From Proteobacteria bacterium UBA652 (GTDB taxonomy: Bacteria; Pseudomonadota; Gammaproteobacteria; Nitrosococcales; Methylophagaceae), in contig DBOG01000016.1 in NCBI GenBank assembly GCA_002299915.1, positions 72,304 through 96,354 of the forward strand: a stretch of DNA of 24,051 nt. The letters run 5' to 3'. The position numbers and the translations under genes were made by a program. The notes under the pieces are model-generated. The model did not search any database, had not been told where the DNA came from, and worked only from the letters and a program-made list of their open reading frames with translations. Shown piece after piece: positions 15,669-24,043 of this stretch (positions within the stretch are counted from its first letter, which is position 1; each line of letters begins with the position of its first letter).

Positions 15669-18600
15669 TTAAGCGGCCCGATTGGCGACCACTACTGATT
15701 TTACTAAATATTTTGCAATCAATTCTTCAAAGTCAGGGAGCTGCTCCATGGCTGTATTATTCAAGCGATCTTGAGCGATGATCCATGCAGTTGAGCCAAG
15801 AGAGTAAACTGATTGCGCATCACGCAAGGTCAAACTTTTCTTATAATCTCTGATCCGTTTGTCCGCCAGTATAATGGATAACTGTTCTTCATTGTAGGGG
15901 GTTAATGCTTTTTTACATTCTTTAGCTAAGGCTTCAAGCAAGGCATAATCTTCGGTTTTGATTAGATTTTGTGCCGCCTTATTTTCAAGTAAGTCATTCA
16001 CCTCACCCACACCTTTCTTTTTAGCTAAGGTATGTACCGTTTGTTTCGCAATTCGCAACACACCATAGGCATTGAGTAATTCAAAACTCAGGTCAGTGTC
16101 ATATTCTTCATGGGCAGGAATTTGACCGGCTAAAATTGTTTCACCCTCAGCCAGCGCACGTTTCAACGGTGCCACTTGATAGTCTGCTAATGCAAATGAG
16201 AGCTCCTCAATCATCGCCTTTTTGCCCATTTTAATCAGCGATTGAGCCGATTGCGTTTGTGCTAGCGCAATAGGCTGTAGGAATAAGAAAGACGCTCTTT
16301 CAACGGCCCAATTCTCTAATAAGCTTTTTGCTGTTACCGAATCTGTCGCTTCAATATGTTGCTCAAGCATTGATTGAATAAATATTTCGTGCGTACGCGC
16401 TTCCTCGCTGTCATCTGAAATGCGACCATAGCGTACAGAGCTTGCATCATGTAAACCATCAATTAAATTATCAGGATCATACTGATAAGCATAGCCGCCT
16501 GACATCCCATTGCCCAAACCTTTACCAAAGGAACCAATATTGAGCACACTACCATTGATCATATATTCACAACCAAAATCACCCAATCCTTCAACAACGG
16601 CCATTGCACCTGAATTCCGTACCGCAAAGCGATCGCCGGCTTCACCATTAAAAAATGCCATGCCGCCGACTGCGCCAAATAGCGCAAAGTTACCTATCAG
16701 GGTATTTTGTTGGTCTTGTTTAACCCCATCATTTGCAGGGATCTTAACTGAGACCACGCCACCGCTCATACCTTTCCCTACACCATCATTACACGTGCCT
16801 TCATGATGCATACGCATGCCCACAATATTAAACGCTCCGTAACTTTGCCCTGCACTACCGCTTGTATTCACGCGTACCGTGTCTTGATTACCAAAGTATC
16901 GCCGACCATTTGAACCCATGTGAACGGTGCTTTTCATCTTGGCTCTTGCTTTATCATCTAGCTCATAATTCAACGCGCGTTCAATATCAATCGCGAGCTG
17001 ACCGCCCACTGTTTTATCACGGTTATTGAGTTTAAAATCCTCGCTTTCTAATACGATAGATTCTTTTTTACCGGTGAAAATTTGCTTACGCACAGCATCT
17101 AATACAACATCATCAGTTCTAAAGTTCGCTTCGAGATAAACAGGCTTGTTAATCGTAATCGTCTCAACTTCTGCCAGCAAGCCACGCAAGTCTAATTCAC
17201 CGACCATTCTTTTATGATCAATTAATTGTAATAACTCAGTATGTCCTCTAACTTCACGTAAGCTCTTAAAGCCTAAATCAGCCAGTAGTAGACGCACCTC
17301 TTGGGCAAGGTTCATATAATATTGTGCTAAAACACGTGGGTCGCCATCATATACTTCGGGGTTTGTAGTCAAACCAACTGGGCATTTTATATTGCACGTT
17401 TTAGCCTGCACACAGCCCAGCATCATTAATACCGCTGTGCCAAATTCAAAACTATCTGCCCCTAAAATAGCAGATTTAATCACATCAATTCCGATTTGAT
17501 GCGCCCCTGAAGTCCGCAGTATTACTTTATCGCGCAGACCGTTTTCGCATAAGGCTTTATGCACCTCTGCCAAGCCAATTTCAGCCGCTCGTCCTGTATG
17601 TTTCAAGCTGGTGACTTGTGCCGCCCCTGTACCGCCCGTATTCCCTGCAACATTGATCACATCGGCACCCGCTTTTGCCACACCTACAGCAATCGTACCA
17701 ATGCCCTCTGATGACACCAGCTTGACAATTACACGGCGACGCGTCGCTTTACAGTCATGGATCAGCTGGCCTAAATCTTCAATCGAATAAGTATCGTGAT
17801 GTGGTGGTGGTGAGACAAGTTCTACACCTGGTGTACCACCTCGCATTGCCGCAATTTCCACAGTTACTTTTTTAGCGGGTAATTGTCCGCCCTCACCTGG
17901 TTTTGCGCCTTGGGCAATTTTTATTTCTACTTCTTCCAGTGATGGATCAGCCAAAAACCCTGCCCACACACCAAAACGGCCCGAAGCAAATTGTTTAATG
18001 CGGCTAGCAAGAATACTGTTTGAACGAACAAATTCTTCACCGCCTTCACCACTATTTGACATCCCACCGACAATATTTGTGCCTTGTGCCGCAGCACGAT
18101 GCGCTGGTTTTACCAAGGCGCCATAACTCATTGCACCCGAGGCAAATGTCTTGGTTATTTCATGTGCTGGCTGTGTTTTATTCAGCTGAATTGCTTTAGG
18201 CGCTGTTCTCACTGCTTTCAGGTAGTTTAAAAAATGATGCCCTGCCGCAACAGTTAAACAATCATTTTTAAGTGCTATTTTATAATCTGAGTTGGGGAAT
18301 CTCGCCTCAAAATGCAATTCTAATTGGCTTAAACGCTGTTTGCTATTGTCGGCATCAAAATAAACTTTGAACACACCTTTCTTTTGTTGCTCTACGCGCA
18401 AGCCACGAATAACAAACAGTAAATTACCCTTGAGATTCTGGCTTCCTAAAAGTTGATCAAAGTCTTGTTTTGTCTGCGCTGCGCTAATATCCACGGGCAG
18501 CGCCATTACGTCACGTAACGTTGCAGGTCTGTCATCACGTTCTTTCGTCATTTCCGCAACGAATTGTAGATAGCTCGGCGATATTTTATGGTTATCAATT

Positions 18601-21233
18601 TGTGCGGGGCTACGCGCTTCATAACCAAAATCTTCATAATCTTGGTCGCCGCCTAAACCTTCATCTCCTAACAAGCTAAAATGCTTCGCCCGATCGCTTT
18701 CAATATACGTGATGTTTTCTTTATACATATGGCCATACTCACGCACCGACACCACGCCAAAGCTATGACCCGCACCTTCTCCTCGCTCTTTGAACAAGCC
18801 TAAATTAGGGATGTCTTCAGGTTTTTCAATCGTTGCCATCGCATGCCATTTTGCACTTGATGTCGCAATATCAATAAAGCGTACGCCACCCACAGGCGCA
18901 TCAATTGCGGGAAAAATCTGTTTAAGGTGGGGTTCTTTCGTATCTAAGAAACTACTTTCGAAAAACTCACCACCACTATAACTTTCGACTGTACACAAAC
19001 CAAATTTACCCATGGTTTTCATCAAGGATTTATTGATCGCTTTTCTAAATTTTTCCATTGCCTGATCAGCTGTTGCTGCATCTGCCGCTTCTGCACGCTT
19101 TTGTGCACTAATGGAGAATATAGCCGACGCACCAAACCCCAGTACTGTTGCCACATCATGTGTTGATACAATTTGACCACTATCAGCAATCAGGCTGGAA
19201 TTAAACCGCAAGCCTCTTTTTATCAAGCGCTGATTTGCTGAGGCAATTGCTAACAATAACGGAATCGCCGCCTGCTCTGCCGACACATCCCGATCCGATA
19301 AAATGATAATCCCCACCTTTTCTCGTGCGGCTTGCTCAACTTGTTTACATACTTTTCCAAGCGCTAATTCTAGCTGGCTAGCATTACGTTTTGCATTATT
19401 ATAATCCGGCTTATAAAGCGTTGGAATAATGCGTGTGCTAACTTGTTTTTGATCTAATATTTTTGCAAAATCTTGCTGTACTAATACGGGCGACTGCAAA
19501 ATAATTTGCTGTTGTTTTTCAACAAAACCAGGCTTGCCTCCCAGCGCCACGCGCAAGGTCATACCATCCGCTTCACGAATACTATCTAATGGTGGATTCG
19601 TCACCTGTGCAAACCGCTGGCTAAAGTATTGGCTCATGCCGCCTTCATCATTAGATAAGGCATTAGGTGTTAAGCCATAGCCCATTGCATAAACACGCTC
19701 TGCACCATTGGCCAACATAGGATCTAATAAGAACCGAAAGCTTTCTTGATTTAAATAATAGGCTATTTGTTCGCTATTTTCATCCAAACCCTTATTCGAT
19801 GAAACAAGGCTGGTGTCAACGTCTGCCAATTCGCTCAAATTAATCGCAGCAGCGTCTAATAATTTCTTATAATCTTGTCGCGCCGCCAGCTTATGTAAAT
19901 ATTCCTCGCCGGTATAAGCTCGGCCTTCACCATGCGACCAAAAAACCATGTCGCCCGCTTCAATACGACCTCGTTTTATAACCGTTTCTGGTGGGAAATC
20001 AATTTGGCCTGCCTCAGACATGACCGTTAAATATTCTTCTGTTTCTATCAATCGTAATGGCCGCAATCCTAAGCGATCTAAGCGCGCACCAATAAACTGA
20101 CCATTACCAAATACCAGTGCCGCAGGGCCATCATTTTTCTCTTCAGATAAGCTAAAATATTCAAGCATCGCAGCCACATCAGAATCAATATTGCTCATAT
20201 TCTCCCAAGCTGGGGGCATCATCATCACAATGGATTCAACCATCGTCAAACCATCATCCCGAACGCGACGAGCAATGGTTTGATCTAAACGCGCGCTATC
20301 TGATTGACCTTTAGGAAAATGAACCGTTTTGCCTTGTTGTGTTGCAATCGCTTTTTCTGACAAACGGTTTTTCTTATCGGTATTTAACTCACCGTTATGC
20401 GCCATTCGGCGAAAAGGTTGTGCCATCATCGTGGCAGGCTCGGTATTGGTTGAAAAACGGGTATGGAAAAATAGCGAGTGAATTTCATGTTCTGGATCCA
20501 CTAAATCTTTAAAATAAGGCATCACCTCATTTGAATTTAACCGGCCTTTCAGCACCTGTGTCCGCGCACTCATCGAACAAGGATAAAAACCCTCTAGCTC
20601 TGTCATTTCATAACAGACATCTTCAATAGCCTGCAAACAGGCAGCTACTTGCGCATCAAAGTCATTCCAACTTGCATCGACCAACGCATCACTACGCGAA
20701 AACACAACTTGTTTAAGGGGTAATTGTGCCTGCACACTCGCATCATTCAATACTTTATTATCAACAGGCACAGATCGCCACAACTCGATAGGGAAACCAA
20801 AGTCTCTTAACTTTTCTTCCACTAATGCAATCGCATCATCTTCATATTCCGTCTGCCTAGGCAAGAAGAAATTGGCGACGCCAAAATGGCCCAAAACCAG
20901 ATCATCCTGCCCCGTTATCTTACGAAAAAAGCGTTGCGATAAATCAATATTAACACCCGCACCATCACCAATACCTTCAGCGCTCATACCGCCACGATGC
21001 GGAATCGTGCACAACGCTTCATGTCCCTTCGCCAACACATCAAAAGTTTGTCGTGATTGTTTATGCGTAATGAAGCCCACACCACAGCTATCGCTATATT
21101 TTTCGTGATCGTAAATTTTACGATCAGCTATATCTGCGATAAAATCGCCATCAAATTGGGTGTCTTGTTTTATTTTTGTTTGTTTCATCATCTGTTCATC
21201 ACTCGCACCAAAACCACCACGCAGCCTGGTCAT
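15669..21233 (-). CDS. gltB: Glutamate synthase large subunit, long form (1854 residues)
   Basis: The enzyme makes two glutamates from glutamine and 2-oxoglutarate. At the N-terminus is a class II glutamine amidotransferase domain whose nucleophile should be Cys50 (SDSCGVGF), implying removal of 49 residues; MAHNGELNTD is also conserved. The FMN/Fe-S synthase domain begins near 1020 (FASGAMSYGALVKPAHRAAA) and includes KPGEGGQLPAKKV and GGTPGVELVSPPPHHD. Cluster cysteines are C1274, C1280 and C1284, spaced C-x5-C-x3-C rather than the usual C-x5-C-x4-C. The GXGXG domain follows (about 1440-1590, with GMSGG repeats). It is about 350 residues longer than the E. coli subunit, partly through a helical C-terminal extension after 1600. 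Met15 or Met16 (21191, 21188) are alternative starts. No gltD is nearby; cysJ follows directly. Confidence 0.93.
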   Translation of the reverse strand: MTRLRGGFGASDEQMMKQTKIKQDTQFDGDFIADIADRKIYDHEKYSDSCGVGFITHKQSRQTFDVLAKGHEALCTIPHRGGMSAEGIGDGAGVNIDLSQRFFRKITGQDDLVLGHFGVANFFLPRQTEYEDDAIALVEEKLRDFGFPIELWRSVPVDNKVLNDASVQAQLPLKQVVFSRSDALVDASWNDFDAQVAACLQAIEDVCYEMTELEGFYPCSMSARTQVLKGRLNSNEVMPYFKDLVDPEHEIHSLFFHTRFSTNTEPATMMAQPFRRMAHNGELNTDKKNRLSEKAIATQQGKTVHFPKGQSDSARLDQTIARRVRDDGLTMVESIVMMMPPAWENMSNIDSDVAAMLEYFSLSEEKNDGPAALVFGNGQFIGARLDRLGLRPLRLIETEEYLTVMSEAGQIDFPPETVIKRGRIEAGDMVFWSHGEGRAYTGEEYLHKLAARQDYKKLLDAAAINLSELADVDTSLVSSNKGLDENSEQIAYYLNQESFRFLLDPMLANGAERVYAMGYGLTPNALSNDEGGMSQYFSQRFAQVTNPPLDSIREADGMTLRVALGGKPGFVEKQQQIILQSPVLVQQDFAKILDQKQVSTRIIPTLYKPDYNNAKRNASQLELALGKVCKQVEQAAREKVGIIILSDRDVSAEQAAIPLLLAIASANQRLIKRGLRFNSSLIADSGQIVSTHDVATVLGFGASAIFSISAQKRAEAADAATADQAMEKFRKAINKSLMKTMGKFGLCTVESYSGGEFFESSFLDTKEPHLKQIFPAIDAPVGGVRFIDIATSSAKWHAMATIEKPEDIPNLGLFKERGEGAGHSFGVVSVREYGHMYKENITYIESDRAKHFSLLGDEGLGGDQDYEDFGYEARSPAQIDNHKISPSYLQFVAEMTKERDDRPATLRDVMALPVDISAAQTKQDFDQLLGSQNLKGNLLFVIRGLRVEQQKKGVFKVYFDADNSKQRLSQLELHFEARFPNSDYKIALKNDCLTVAAGHHFLNYLKAVRTAPKAIQLNKTQPAHEITKTFASGAMSYGALVKPAHRAAAQGTNIVGGMSNSGEGGEEFVRSNSILASRIKQFASGRFGVWAGFLADPSLEEVEIKIAQGAKPGEGGQLPAKKVTVEIAAMRGGTPGVELVSPPPHHDTYSIEDLGQLIHDCKATRRRVIVKLVSSEGIGTIAVGVAKAGADVINVAGNTGGTGAAQVTSLKHTGRAAEIGLAEVHKALCENGLRDKVILRTSGAHQIGIDVIKSAILGADSFEFGTAVLMMLGCVQAKTCNIKCPVGLTTNPEVYDGDPRVLAQYYMNLAQEVRLLLADLGFKSLREVRGHTELLQLIDHKRMVGELDLRGLLAEVETITINKPVYLEANFRTDDVVLDAVRKQIFTGKKESIVLESEDFKLNNRDKTVGGQLAIDIERALNYELDDKARAKMKSTVHMGSNGRRYFGNQDTVRVNTSGSAGQSYGAFNIVGMRMHHEGTCNDGVGKGMSGGVVSVKIPANDGVKQDQQNTLIGNFALFGAVGGMAFFNGEAGDRFAVRNSGAMAVVEGLGDFGCEYMINGSVLNIGSFGKGLGNGMSGGYAYQYDPDNLIDGLHDASSVRYGRISDDSEEARTHEIFIQSMLEQHIEATDSVTAKSLLENWAVERASFLFLQPIALAQTQSAQSLIKMGKKAMIEELSFALADYQVAPLKRALAEGETILAGQIPAHEEYDTDLSFELLNAYGVLRIAKQTVHTLAKKKGVGEVNDLLENKAAQNLIKTEDYALLEALAKECKKALTPYNEEQLSIILADKRIRDYKKSLTLRDAQSVYSLGSTAWIIAQDRLNNTAMEQLPDFEELIAKYLVKSVVVANRAA

Positions 21234-21443
21234 TCTTAATATTTAATATTGTCTGCTGTTAATTTTTAGACCTGAATATTCTCTCCGAAATATATCTCTG
21301 TTCGCAAAAGGAGTATTGAAAAAAAACAACACACTCCCCTGCAGGATGTAAGCAAGCCTCGTTTGCTAAACGAACCTTTCATTCTAATGCTTTAACCGAT
21401 AAAAATCAATCTGCAGCTTGCCTACTTTAAGTTTTATAAAAAC

Positions 21444-21472
21444 TTCCCTATCCCGCATAAAACCGCTACAAT
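21444..21472 (+). promoter_or_regulatory. Candidate promoter of purE
   Basis: TACAAT (21467-21472) is a good -10 box, 33 bp before the ATG. TTCCCT (21444-21449) is a weak -35 at exactly 17 bp. The rest of the 272-bp gap between the divergent gltB and purE genes (21234-21505) is A/T-rich. It must also hold the gltB promoter, which I could not place; no riboswitch fold was recognised. Confidence 0.45.
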
Positions 21473-21505
21473 TAACTGCTTTCAACAAGATGGTGGCCTT
21501 CAAAT

Positions 21506-21994
21506 ATGAGCGCTATAGTAGGAATTGTAATGGGCAGCAATAGTGACTGGCCGATTATGCAAAAAGCAGTCGAGCAGCTAGCAGCCTTTGGCGTACCCTT
21601 CGAGACCCAAGTCGTCTCCGCCCATCGCACCCCCGATTTACTGACCGATTACGCCGAAACGGCCGCCGACAAAGGCATTGTCTGTATTATCGCAGGCGCA
21701 GGCGGCGCAGCCCACTTACCCGGCATGCTCGCAGCGAACACCACCATTCCCGTCCTCGGCGTGCCTGTGCCGTCTAAATATCTAAAAGGCCAAGATTCGC
21801 TGCTGTCTATTGTGCAAATGCCCAAAGGCATTCCCGTCGCCACCTTTGCCATCGGCGAAGCTGGTGCCGCCAATGCTGCGCTATTTGCCATCGCCCAGCT
21901 TGCCACAACGGATAAACCCTTAGCCGCAAAACTCACCCAATTTAGAAAAGAGCAACACCAAATGGTGTTAGATATGGATTTGCCGACAAATTAA
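21506..21994 (+). CDS. purE: N5-carboxyaminoimidazole ribonucleotide mutase
   Basis: PurE (class I) moves the carboxylate of N5-CAIR to carbon 4, giving CAIR in purine synthesis; it uses the product of PurK. The 162 residues match the usual length. GSNSDWPIM (10-18) binds the phosphate. SAHRTP contains the catalytic His40, equivalent to E. coli His45, and GAGGAAHLPGMLA and VPVPSKYLKGQDSLLSIVQM complete the active site. The protein forms an octamer in characterised relatives. The ATG at 21506 has only a weak ribosome binding site. purK follows on the same strand, but after 321 bp filled with repeats rather than the usual tight spacing. Confidence 0.97.
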   Translation: MSAIVGIVMGSNSDWPIMQKAVEQLAAFGVPFETQVVSAHRTPDLLTDYAETAADKGIVCIIAGAGGAAHLPGMLAANTTIPVLGVPVPSKYLKGQDSLLSIVQMPKGIPVATFAIGEAGAANAALFAIAQLATTDKPLAAKLTQFRKEQHQMVLDMDLPTN

Positions 21995-22022
21995 ACTGTC
22001 ATTATGGCCAGTCCCAACGATT

Positions 22023-22090
22023 GTCATTCTGACCGATAGCGAAGGAGCCTTGCCTAAGAGTAAAGGTCTCTCCACTACGGTCGAGATGAC
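22023..22090. repeat. Palindromic intergenic repeat (family copy 2)
   Basis: The left arm GTCATTCTGACCGATAGCGA pairs imperfectly with the right arm ending in ACTACGGTCGAGATGAC. It has the same outer ends as the copy at 10327-10380. It begins 28 bp after the purE stop and may work as its terminator. Confidence 0.78.
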
Positions 22091-22126
22091 GGACTACTTT
22101 ATTATTAAAGCGCATACTATAATGGA

Positions 22127-22273
22127 CTGTCATTCCGACCGATAGCGGAGGAATCTTGGCTTAACAGCTGTCATTCCGACCGTAGCGGAGGAATCTTGGC
22201 TTAACAGCTGTCATTCCGACCATAGCGGAGGAATCTTGGCTTAACAGCAAGATCTCTCTATCGGTCGAATGAC
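22127..22273. repeat. Palindromic repeat copy 3 with its left arm triplicated
   Basis: Three head-to-tail units of 41, 40 and 40 bp (22127-22167, 22168-22207, 22208-22247) begin CTGTCATTCCGACC and end GGCTTAACAG. They differ only at the GATAGC / GTAGC / ATAGC position. A single inverted right arm, CAAGATCTCTCTATCGGTCG, follows and ends in AATGAC at 22273. So one palindromic element seems to have amplified one arm. There are no spacers, so this is not CRISPR. It lies between purE and purK. Confidence 0.85.
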
Positions 22274-22315
22274 CGGCTATATTTTTTATCAACACCCAAA
22301 TAATGAAGATTTAAT

Positions 22316-23449
22316 ATGACAAACAAAACTATCCTCCCCGGCGCGACCCTCGGCATGCTTGGCGGCGGCCAGCTTGGCCGTATGTTTACGACTGCGGCTC
22401 AAACCATGGGCTATAAAGTCGTCGTGTTAGAGCCCGACCCTAATTCGCCCGCAGGCATCATTGCCGATCACCATATCTGCGCCAAATATAATGATGAAAC
22501 AGCGTTAGCGCAATTGGCCGACTTATGCGATGCCGTGACCACTGAATTTGAAAATATTCCTGCCTCTGTGCTGTCTTACCTAGAAGCTAAAACAGTGGTA
22601 CACCCTTCGTCAAAAGCACTTTCTTCGACGCAAAATAGACTGGTAGAAAAAGCCTTTATTGAATCACTCGGGATCTCCGTTGCGCCGTATGCGCCGATCC
22701 GCACTATGGCGGATATTGATGCCCTTGCTGAGTGCTTCACTTTCCCCGCCATTATCAAAGCCGCCAGCTTTGGTTATGATGGCAAAGGCCAAGCCGTCTG
22801 CCACCATGCAGACGACGTGCGTGCCGCCTTTACCGCATTAAAAGAAGTGGAATGTGTGCTCGAACAACGGATCAACCTAGACCGCGAAATTTCCACCGTC
22901 TTGGCGCGCAGCCAAATGGGAGACATCAGCAACTTCCCCGTCGCCGAAAACATCCATATCAACGGCATATTACACAGCACCACCGTGCCCAGCAGCGTGC
23001 CGACCGAACAAGCCCAATCCGCCATTGAAATGGCCGATAAAATTGCCGAGGGACTTAATTATGTCGGCACCATGGCGGTTGAATTCTTCATCTCCACCGA
23101 AGGCGATATTCTCGCCAATGAAATCGCCCCTCGCCCGCATAACTCTGGGCATTTCACACTTGATGCCTGCCCTACCTCCCAATTCGAGCAACAAGTGCGC
23201 ATGCTCTGCGGCCTACCCGCAGGCGATGCCATCCTCACCACACCTGTCGTCATGATTAACCTTTTAGGCGATGTTTGGGGGGATTCAGCGCCTAACTGGG
23301 GTGAGTTGCTGAAAGAAGACAACATAAAACTACATTTGTACGGCAAAAAAGAAGCCCGCCCAGGTCGAAAAATGGGCCATTTTAATGTGTTGGCGGCCTC
23401 AACCGAAACGGCGACTAAATTAGCGAATAACGTATTTGAAAGTTTATAG
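22316..23449 (+). CDS. purK: N5-carboxyaminoimidazole ribonucleotide synthase
   Basis: PurK is an ATP-grasp ligase that joins bicarbonate to AIR using ATP, making N5-CAIR for PurE. The 377-residue product starts with LGMLGGGQLGRM (12-23), the phosphate-binding loop of the N-terminal domain, followed by VVLEPDPNSPAG. TEFENIP, the ATP-grasp stretch KAASFGYDGKGQ, and the metal- and substrate-binding NEIAPRPHNSGHFTLDAC all match the family. The start at 22316 gives the typical N-terminus. Only a modest AAGA-type ribosome binding site precedes it. Because repeats separate it from purE, it may depend on readthrough or its own promoter, which I could not identify with confidence. Confidence 0.97.
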   Translation: MTNKTILPGATLGMLGGGQLGRMFTTAAQTMGYKVVVLEPDPNSPAGIIADHHICAKYNDETALAQLADLCDAVTTEFENIPASVLSYLEAKTVVHPSSKALSSTQNRLVEKAFIESLGISVAPYAPIRTMADIDALAECFTFPAIIKAASFGYDGKGQAVCHHADDVRAAFTALKEVECVLEQRINLDREISTVLARSQMGDISNFPVAENIHINGILHSTTVPSSVPTEQAQSAIEMADKIAEGLNYVGTMAVEFFISTEGDILANEIAPRPHNSGHFTLDACPTSQFEQQVRMLCGLPAGDAILTTPVVMINLLGDVWGDSAPNWGELLKEDNIKLHLYGKKEARPGRKMGHFNVLAASTETATKLANNVFESL

Positions 23450-23515
23450 GCAAAATAAAGGGTAGACCTTTAAATTTGTTTGAAGATTTACAGACAGATT
23501 AAGCGCAAGACAAAC

Positions 23516-23532
23516 AAAGGGCAGCGCCCTTT
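23516..23532 (+). terminator. Probable terminator hairpin after purK
   Basis: AAAGGGC and GCCCTTT form a perfect 7-bp stem around AGC, 66 bp after the purK stop, followed by an A/T-rich stretch. A weaker stem AAAGG/CCTTT is at 23457-23471. Confidence 0.5.
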
Positions 23533-23560
23533 AAATAAAATATTATTCCCAACAAAAAGT

Positions 23561-23592
23561 CCGTCATTCCCAATAAAAAACCCGTCATTCCC
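23561..23592. repeat. Two copies of CCGTCATTCCC
   Basis: Direct repeats at 23561-23571 and 23582-23592, resembling isolated outer arms of the palindromic repeat family seen at 10327 and 22023. Confidence 0.5.
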
Positions 23593-23670
23593 GCGCAAAG
23601 ATAAAGACCTGACCCCGAAAAAGAAAAATGCGTTGACGCTTGGGGTTGGATCCCGTCTTGTCGCGCCTAC

Positions 23671-23751
23671 AAAGTGAGTTGGTTTGTGGATTAAGTAGGC
23701 GAGGGTTTGAGCGTAGCGAGTTTTCGCCTGCGCCACACGCCAGCTCACTTT
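23671..23751. repeat. Large inverted repeat
   Basis: AAAGTGAGTTGG (23671-23682) pairs with CCAGCTCACTTT (23740-23751), 11 of 12 bases. Inside, AGGCGA (23697-23702) pairs with TCGCCT (23724-23729). Confidence 0.65.
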
Positions 23752-23794
23752 ATAGGAATTAAGCGATATCCGGGTGTCTTTTTCTTTGGTTCCG

Positions 23795-23818
23795 TTTCTT
23801 TTGGACAAGCAAAAGAAA
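23795..23818. repeat. Short perfect hairpin
   Basis: TTTCTTTTG and CAAAAGAAA form a perfect 9-bp inverted repeat with a 6-nt loop. Similar hairpins are common extragenic repeats in proteobacteria. Confidence 0.6.
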
Positions 23819-23875
23819 TGAACGCCCAGCGGCAGCGATTAATTTAATCCTTCGACGACGATGTGCAGCCGCACA

Positions 23876-23938
23876 AGCACCGTGCTGTAGAGCCCAAACA
23901 TGTCGGATGACGCTATCGCTTATCCGACCTACGGTGCT
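23876..23938. repeat. Nested REP-like palindrome
   Basis: The outer arms AGCACCGT (23876-23883) and ACGGTGCT (23931-23938) enclose an inner stem GTCGGAT (23902-23908) with ATCCGAC (23922-23928). The inner part resembles the GTCGGATAAGCG...ATCCGAC type of REP sequences of gammaproteobacteria. Confidence 0.65.
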
Positions 23939-24043
23939 GGAAAGGGCTGAGCGGGGAGAATTAAACAAGCCCAATGCAAAAGTAAAGACCTGACCCTGAA
24001 AAACTTAAAGGCTGCCCCCCCCTAAAAATAAAAAGGAAAAACT

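Larger units (their letters stand above)
23602..23996. repeat. Duplicated 14-bp motif TAAAGACCTGACCC
   Basis: Identical copies at 23602-23615 and 23983-23996, each followed after one base by GAAAAA, flank about 370 bp. I recall this motif near REP-associated (Y1) transposase genes in other genomes; that association is from memory. Confidence 0.65.
23450..24043. other. Repeat-rich intergenic region without a convincing gene
   Basis: About 590 bp hold several separate repeat types, listed individually, and no protein-coding frame with recognisable content. The frames that are open here run through inverted repeats and have biased, meaningless translations. The composition and repeats suggest accumulated mobile-element-related debris between purK and the next gene. 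Confidence 0.7.

Noticed and set aside
21234..21505. Possible purine riboswitch or other structured leader before purE
   Set aside because: I found no pairing pattern or conserved core typical of a purine riboswitch; only an ordinary promoter could be suggested.
22127..22247. Three direct repeats of about 40 bp, suggestive of a CRISPR array
   Set aside because: The units abut with no unique spacers, each is an arm of a palindromic element, and no cas gene is nearby.
23488..23808. 106-residue open frame on the minus strand
   Set aside because: It runs through inverted repeats and has no recognisable protein content; it is a by-product of repeat sequence.
23759..23974. 71-residue open frame on the minus strand
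   Set aside because: It overlaps the REP-like palindrome and the 9-bp hairpin, and its translation looks random.
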